In this document: piece after piece, positions 59,903 through 64,000 of the stretch | Layout: each line of letters opens with the position of its first letter | How positions within the stretch are numbered: the stretch's first letter is position 1 | DNA from: Litorimonas sp039975855 | GTDB lineage: Bacteria; Pseudomonadota; Alphaproteobacteria; Caulobacterales; Maricaulaceae | Reading direction: 5' to 3' | NCBI GenBank assembly: GCA_039975855.1 | Contig: JBDWGH010000004.1 | Coordinates: forward strand, 372,001 to 436,000 | Length of the DNA stretch: 64,000 bases | Translations under genes and position numbers: made by a program | Notes under the pieces: model-generated | The model's database searches: none | The model's input: only the letters and a program-made list of their open reading frames with translations | Told to the model about the DNA's origin: nothing

Positions 59903-62305
59903 TCAGGCTGTTTTACGGATATCAATGGCTTTGCCGGAATAGGTCTCTAATTTTTCGACCAACTCACCCTGTTTAACAGGTTTGGTGAGATAATCATTCA
60001 TTCCGGCATCCAAACAGTCCTGTCGGTCGTTTTTCAAGGCATGTCCAGTTAAAGCAATAACGGGAATAGCAGATAAATCATTTCCGGCTTCAAATAAGCG
60101 AATGGTTCGGGTTGCTTCGAAACCGTCCATAACCGGCATAGATACATCCATGAGGATTAGCGGAAAGCGATTAGTGTCTTGCATGTATATATTAACGGCT
60201 TCCTGACCGTTATTCGCAAAAACAGGTTTGAACGGCGTATCCGCGAGCATTAGTTTAACGACGTCCTGATTGAGCGCGAAATCCTCTGCAACCAAGATTT
60301 CCTGCTTCATAGAAATGACCCGTTCAGGTTTTGCTTTCTTAACAACCTCAGAAGAAACTCGCTCAACCGGATTTGAAAGCACACGCACGATTGTTTCAAA
60401 GAGACGACGCTCACGAACGGGTTTGATGAGATAGCTATCAATGCCCATCTTGCCCAACGCTGACGTGCTAACAGGCTGATCGCAAGAGGATAGCATGATA
60501 ATTTGCGGATTTTCGATAGACGCTGTTTGCGTTACGAGCTGCGCGAATTCTTTACCGTTTATTCCTGGCATGAGGAAATCAAGCAAAACGAGATCATATG
60601 GCTGGCCGGCATCCTGAGCCGCTTTTATTTTTGTTAGAGCTTCGACACCATCATTAGAGGTGTCCGCATCTATGTCCCACGCCTGTAATTGTTGCGAAAA
60701 TAGATCACGATTGACCTGAATATCATCTACGATCAAGACGCGGCGACCCTTCACAAGCGAGCTATCAAAAGCTTCTATTTTTGCAGCGTGATCAATCGGT
60801 AGAGGGACGCGGAAACCAAAGCTGGAGCCTTCGCCTAATGTGGAATTGACGCGCATGCGTCCACCCATCATCTCAATGATGTGTTTTGATATCGTCAAAC
60901 CAAGTCCTGTCCCGCCGTAAACGCGCGTGGTCGATCCATCAGCTTGTGTGAATTTTTCAAAAATCCGGTTCATTTTTTCCGGAGAAATTCCAATGCCGGT
61001 ATCTCTTACGTCGACCGTACAGACAAACATGTCTCGGCTTGGCTGGATATCGACATCGATGGTAATGTGACCCTTCTCAGTGAATTTAACGGCGTTACCC
61101 AAGAGGTTCGTAATGACCTGACGGATACGTCCAGCATCCCCGATAAAGTTCTTCGGGAGATCGGAGGGATAGTTGATAATGAGCTCGAGATCTTTTTCCT
61201 GTGCCGTATTGTGCAAAAGTGAGGTCACATCGTTAATTGAAGATTTCAGATCGAAGGGGATCGGATCCATCTCAAATGCCCCCGCTTCGATTTTAGAAAA
61301 GTCCAAAATATCATTTATGATGGTCAGCAAAGCCGAGGCCGAACTATTGATAACGGATACGAATTCACGTTGACGATCATTAATGGCGGAATTGCTGAGG
61401 AGTTCTGCCATGCCCAAAATGCCGTTCATGGGCGTGCGAATTTCATGGCTCATATTGGCAAGAAATTCGGACTTCGCTTGAGACGCGGCAATCGCTTCAT
61501 CTTTGGCCTGTTCTAAATCAGCAGATTGTTTGCGCTCACGGGAAACGTTTTTCACGAAGGCTTCCAAGCGGATGGCTTTTCCATCTTCATCGCGAATAAT
61601 GGATCCGGATGTTTGAAACCAATTTGTTGAACCCGTCCCAGATGTGCATCGACAGGTATATTCAAAACGATCCCCCGTGCGGTGGGCGTTCTTCATGATA
61701 GCTCTAAATTCAGGCCTATCCTCAGGATGAATAATATAGATGATACCTTGATTTAGTATTTTTTCGACAATCTCTTCACCAAAATATTGGCACAAGGAAT
61801 TACTCAGCGTATATTCTTTAGTTCTCAGATCGAGTTGCCAATATCCAGATTGCCCAAGCTTCAGGGCCTTATCTAGCAGCTTTTCCTTTTCCACTAACTC
61901 AGAGACATCATCAGCGATTGAAACGGTTTTTCCACACGGAAGAGGCTTGCGTACAAAACGATGGGTCGATCCGTCGCCTAAGGTCACCAATCGGGAAACA
62001 GCCTCCTCCCCGGCATTATTGCGTTTGATTTGATCGTTCGGAGACAGTTTTTGTGCCTCCAACATTTCCGCTGTGAACAGACCATTTGCGACCATCAGTT
62101 CATGACATTTTGACAATGGATCCCCTGGTTTGAGTTCATCATGCGTAACGCCAATATTTTTGTAAACAGACTCGGAAATGAACAGATAGTTCATGTCTTC
62201 ATCTAAAATACTCACGCCTGAGAGTAGGTGATCGGCCAGAATTTTGGCATACTCGGCATCTCGCTCGAGTTTATCTGCGACTGTGCTTGCCTCATCAATC
62301 GGCAT
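59903..62305 (-). CDS. Hybrid sensor histidine kinase, PAS-PAS-HisKA-HATPase-REC-REC
   Basis: An 800-aa soluble hybrid kinase with no membrane helix. Two PAS-like regions (about 15-135 and 145-258, the second ending in the PAC-like EAFVKNVSRERKQ) precede the phosphorylated His287 (NMSHEIRTPMNG). The ATPase has LGNAVKFTEKGHITI and VYGGTGLGLTISKHI. Receiver 1 starts at VLIVDDIQVNRDL with Asp in VLLDFLMPG; receiver 2 starts at ILVAEDFALNQDV with Asp in LILMDVSMPVMDG. No histidine phosphotransfer domain is fused or adjacent, so a separate HPt protein is needed. The signal is probably cytoplasmic. Confidence 0.93.
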   Translation of the reverse strand: MPIDEASTVADKLERDAEYAKILADHLLSGVSILDEDMNYLFISESVYKNIGVTHDELKPGDPLSKCHELMVANGLFTAEMLEAQKLSPNDQIKRNNAGEEAVSRLVTLGDGSTHRFVRKPLPCGKTVSIADDVSELVEKEKLLDKALKLGQSGYWQLDLRTKEYTLSNSLCQYFGEEIVEKILNQGIIYIIHPEDRPEFRAIMKNAHRTGDRFEYTCRCTSGTGSTNWFQTSGSIIRDEDGKAIRLEAFVKNVSRERKQSADLEQAKDEAIAASQAKSEFLANMSHEIRTPMNGILGMAELLSNSAINDRQREFVSVINSSASALLTIINDILDFSKIEAGAFEMDPIPFDLKSSINDVTSLLHNTAQEKDLELIINYPSDLPKNFIGDAGRIRQVITNLLGNAVKFTEKGHITIDVDIQPSRDMFVCTVDVRDTGIGISPEKMNRIFEKFTQADGSTTRVYGGTGLGLTISKHIIEMMGGRMRVNSTLGEGSSFGFRVPLPIDHAAKIEAFDSSLVKGRRVLIVDDIQVNRDLFSQQLQAWDIDADTSNDGVEALTKIKAAQDAGQPYDLVLLDFLMPGINGKEFAQLVTQTASIENPQIIMLSSCDQPVSTSALGKMGIDSYLIKPVRERRLFETIVRVLSNPVERVSSEVVKKAKPERVISMKQEILVAEDFALNQDVVKLMLADTPFKPVFANNGQEAVNIYMQDTNRFPLILMDVSMPVMDGFEATRTIRLFEAGNDLSAIPVIALTGHALKNDRQDCLDAGMNDYLTKPVKQGELVEKLETYSGKAIDIRKTA

Positions 62306-62626
62306 AAGAATCCCCTAAGCTCCGTAGCGGAGCCATCGTCCCGTTAAAGTTGTTCTCTAGGTTTAAGGTTAACAAAGACCAAAAAAAAACGGCCCTCTGC
62401 AAATTAGCAGGGGCCGCGTGTAGTCTTCGCAAATCAATCGGGGAGAGTGAATGCGGTTTGAAACGCGGCGACAAAAGGGGAGGACGTTGCCGCGTCCGTG
62501 CTCACTATATAGGTATAACCTTCGTCGTTCGGAACCAGCGAGAACGCAAGAGAGCTATGCAAAAAAGCATAGACATTGGCGTTATAGCGCCCAGCTATTC
62601 ATTTTCGGGTCATGTTCATGCAAAAA
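62306..62626. other. Gap between LysR gene and hybrid kinase
   Basis: 321 bases with no convincing gene. It contains a strong minus-strand terminator (62381-62416) and, further up, a small hairpin CTATGC/GCATAG with loop AAAAAA (62555-62572). Short plus-strand frames here lack ribosome sites. Confidence 0.55.
62381..62416 (-). terminator. Rho-independent terminator between LysR and kinase
   Basis: On the minus strand CGGCCC-CTGC...GCAG-GGGCCG (one bulged base) is followed by nine T. It lies about 210-245 nt after the LysR stop and 75 nt before the kinase start, separating the trxB-lysR unit from the kinase. Confidence 0.75.
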
Positions 62627-63535
62627 TCACGATTTCGGCCAATCTCGCGTAACATTTGTCAAAAATTCACGGAATACTTTAGCGCGAACTGATCCGCGCA
62701 ACTCTGTCGGGTAAACGAAATAGAGGTCAAATTCCTCGCCTCGTACCGTTGGCAAGATACGAACAAGGCGTTTTGAGAGCACAGTCATATAATCCGGAAT
62801 ACCTACAATTCCTATCCCTGCCTCTGCTGCACGCATAATTCCGTGTAAGTTATTGACAACCAAAACCGGTTTACGCGGACCATCCTTTGCCTCACGGCCG
62901 ACGTCCAACACCCAGTTAGCGCTATGCAAGTTCTTTGGAATCAAGTCTCCAAAGGCGACAATCTTATGATTATCGAGATCCTTTGCCGATGTTGGGGCAC
63001 CATAGTCGGATAAATACTGATGACTGGCATAGAGTGACTGAGAAATCTGACCGAGTTTCCGTTCAATCAAATCTCCTTGGGTGGACGGCCAAGGACGCAA
63101 TGAGCAATCCACATCAAATGCGGACAGATCATGCTCCTCGTCTTCCAGAATAAGCTGAACATCAATATCGGGATAGGCTTTGAGAAATTCCGGCAAGACG
63201 GAGGGCAACCAATTCGACCCTAATGAAATTGGAGTCGATACCCGCAAAACACCCTGCGGTTTTTGGCGAGAGTCAATGATATGGCTTTGCACCCGAGCAA
63301 TTTTGACAGAGACTTCATCTGCCGTCTTAAACAATATCTGCCCTTGCTCTGTAAGGGTTAGCCCTCGGGCGTGACGGTGAAAGAGCGGCATTTCCAGCGA
63401 GTCTTCCAGCGCCGTGATTTGACGCGAAACCGCCGATTGGGAAATCCTAAGCTTATCCGCAGCCGCCGTCAGAGAACCAGTCTGCGCCGCTGCATGGAAT
63501 GTCTTTAGCTTATCCCAATCGAGGGTGTGAGGCAT
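62627..63535 (-). CDS. LysR-family regulator next to trxB
   Basis: A 302-aa LysR regulator. N-terminal helix-turn-helix at about 5-65: KTFHAAAQTGSLTAAADKL, then RISQSAVSRQITALE. The effector domain follows. Its start codon directly abuts the trxB stop, so they form one operon, an order commonly seen in alphaproteobacteria. Targets and ligand cannot be told from sequence; a link to thiol redox balance is a guess from position. Confidence 0.9.
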   Translation of the reverse strand: MPHTLDWDKLKTFHAAAQTGSLTAAADKLRISQSAVSRQITALEDSLEMPLFHRHARGLTLTEQGQILFKTADEVSVKIARVQSHIIDSRQKPQGVLRVSTPISLGSNWLPSVLPEFLKAYPDIDVQLILEDEEHDLSAFDVDCSLRPWPSTQGDLIERKLGQISQSLYASHQYLSDYGAPTSAKDLDNHKIVAFGDLIPKNLHSANWVLDVGREAKDGPRKPVLVVNNLHGIMRAAEAGIGIVGIPDYMTVLSKRLVRILPTVRGEEFDLYFVYPTELRGSVRAKVFREFLTNVTRDWPKS

Positions 63536-64000
63536 TTACTCCGCCGCCTCTACTGCAGGTGCCGGTTTAGCCGCATCTAGTTCAGCTAAATATCGTTCGG
63601 CCTCTAGCGCGCCCATACAGCCAAGTCCGGCCGCCGTAACAGCTTGCCGCCAATCTTCATCCGACACATCGCCAGCTGCAAAGACGCCTGGGATATTCGT
63701 GGCGGTGCTATCCGGGGCCGTTGTTATATATCCGCCCTCGTTCATAACGACATGGCCTTTAAAAATCTCAGTCGACGGCTTGTGCCCAATCGCAACAAAC
63801 ACACCATGTGTTTCGCGGTCATAAACCTCGCCTGATTTTGTACTTTTCAAACGAACGCCAGTTACACCTAATGGCTGATCGTCGCCCAAAATTTCTTCGA
63901 GTGTGGTATCCCAAAGAATTTCGACTTTTGGATTGTCGAACAGACGTTGCTGCAAAATCTTCTCCGCCCGCAAGCTGTCGCGGCGATGCACAAGTGTCAC
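63536..64000 (-). CDS. trxB: Thioredoxin reductase, C-terminal part
   Basis: The last 154 codons are visible; the gene continues beyond the right edge. HRRDSLRAEKILQQR belongs to the NADPH-binding domain, GVFVAIGHKPSTEIF is a family signature, and the FAD-binding end reads GVFAAGDVSDEDWRQAVTAAGLG. The CxxC redox pair lies outside the window. The enzyme reduces thioredoxin with NADPH in the cytoplasm. An Ala/Pro-rich tail of about 15 residues (KPAPAVEAAE at the end) extends beyond the usual C-terminus. Confidence 0.93.
   Translation of the reverse strand: MTLVHRRDSLRAEKILQQRLFDNPKVEILWDTTLEEILGDDQPLGVTGVRLKSTKSGEVYDRETHGVFVAIGHKPSTEIFKGHVVMNEGGYITTAPDSTATNIPGVFAAGDVSDEDWRQAVTAAGLGCMGALEAERYLAELDAAKPAPAVEAAE

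Noticed and set aside
62555..62572. Hairpin CTATGC-AAAAAA-GCATAG as a terminator or small RNA
   Set aside because: Short stem, no T-tract on either strand and no associated promoter seen.

Overview
The window looks like a chromosome segment of a marine, mid-GC alphaproteobacterium, most likely from the Hyphomonadaceae/Maricaulales side of Caulobacterales. This is inferred from gene content: a Caulobacter/Xanthomonas-type TonB receptor in a starch locus, flavin halogenase-like and DUF6445 genes inside that locus, trxB followed by a LysR gene, and many lipoproteins and TonB receptors. No rRNA, tRNA or CRISPR array was found. Most genes are tightly packed, with 1-4 nt stop/start overlaps (ATGA, TAATG).

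Layout. 1-1.1 kb: glutathione-dependent formaldehyde oxidation (end of class III alcohol dehydrogenase, S-formylglutathione hydrolase). 1.2-4.0 kb: an aromatic-degradation operon (Rieske oxygenase, amidohydrolase-type decarboxylase or hydratase, Tat-exported intradiol dioxygenase); a demethylating oxygenase here would release the formaldehyde handled next door. 4.1-5.6 kb: a YqjI-like PadR regulator with two perfect 16-bp operators and its YqjH-like ferric reductase. 5.6-6.9 kb: scar tissue, an integrase stub cut by a dead IS6-family element whose ends are still visible. 7.0-13.8 kb: a little-known envelope system made of a 959-aa secreted modular protein, a membrane-anchored Cys-rich protein, a NarL-type response regulator and a 7TM-type histidine kinase, with a shared 16-bp palindrome in front of all three transcription units. 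13.9-17.1 kb: a patchwork of a lone IS6-like end, an orphan polymorphic-toxin tip with a likely immunity gene, a decapitated HlyD gene and a lipoprotein.

17.2-33.9 kb is a starch/maltodextrin utilisation locus: DUF6445, GH13 and GH97 lipoproteins, two flavin-dependent halogenase-like genes, a large TonB receptor, a GH13 lipoprotein amylase, a cytoplasmic GH13 alpha-glucosidase, a LacI regulator and an MFS sugar transporter. TTGCAA-type palindromes in its three divergent or promoter gaps suggest one regulon. 34.1-47.8 kb is a type I secretion operon (TolC, ABC, HlyD) next to a 2850-aa cadherin/FG-GAP adhesin. 47.9-53.2 kb holds leucine catabolism genes (TetR, methylcrotonyl-CoA carboxylase beta and alpha, isovaleryl-CoA dehydrogenase). 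53.3-53.7 kb may encode an unassigned structured RNA. 53.8-58.3 kb is a haem-uptake locus (b561-like membrane protein, DUF6607 lipoprotein, haem TonB receptor with FRAP/NPEL motifs, two small unknown genes) with twin Fur-like boxes. 58.4-64 kb: mercaptopyruvate sulfurtransferase, a lipoprotein, a PAS hybrid histidine kinase, a LysR regulator and the end of thioredoxin reductase.

The strongest leads for something undescribed are the 7.0-13.8 kb two-component/secreted-protein system, the paired halogenases fixed inside a starch locus, the orphan toxin cassette, and the possible RNA gene near 53.3 kb.
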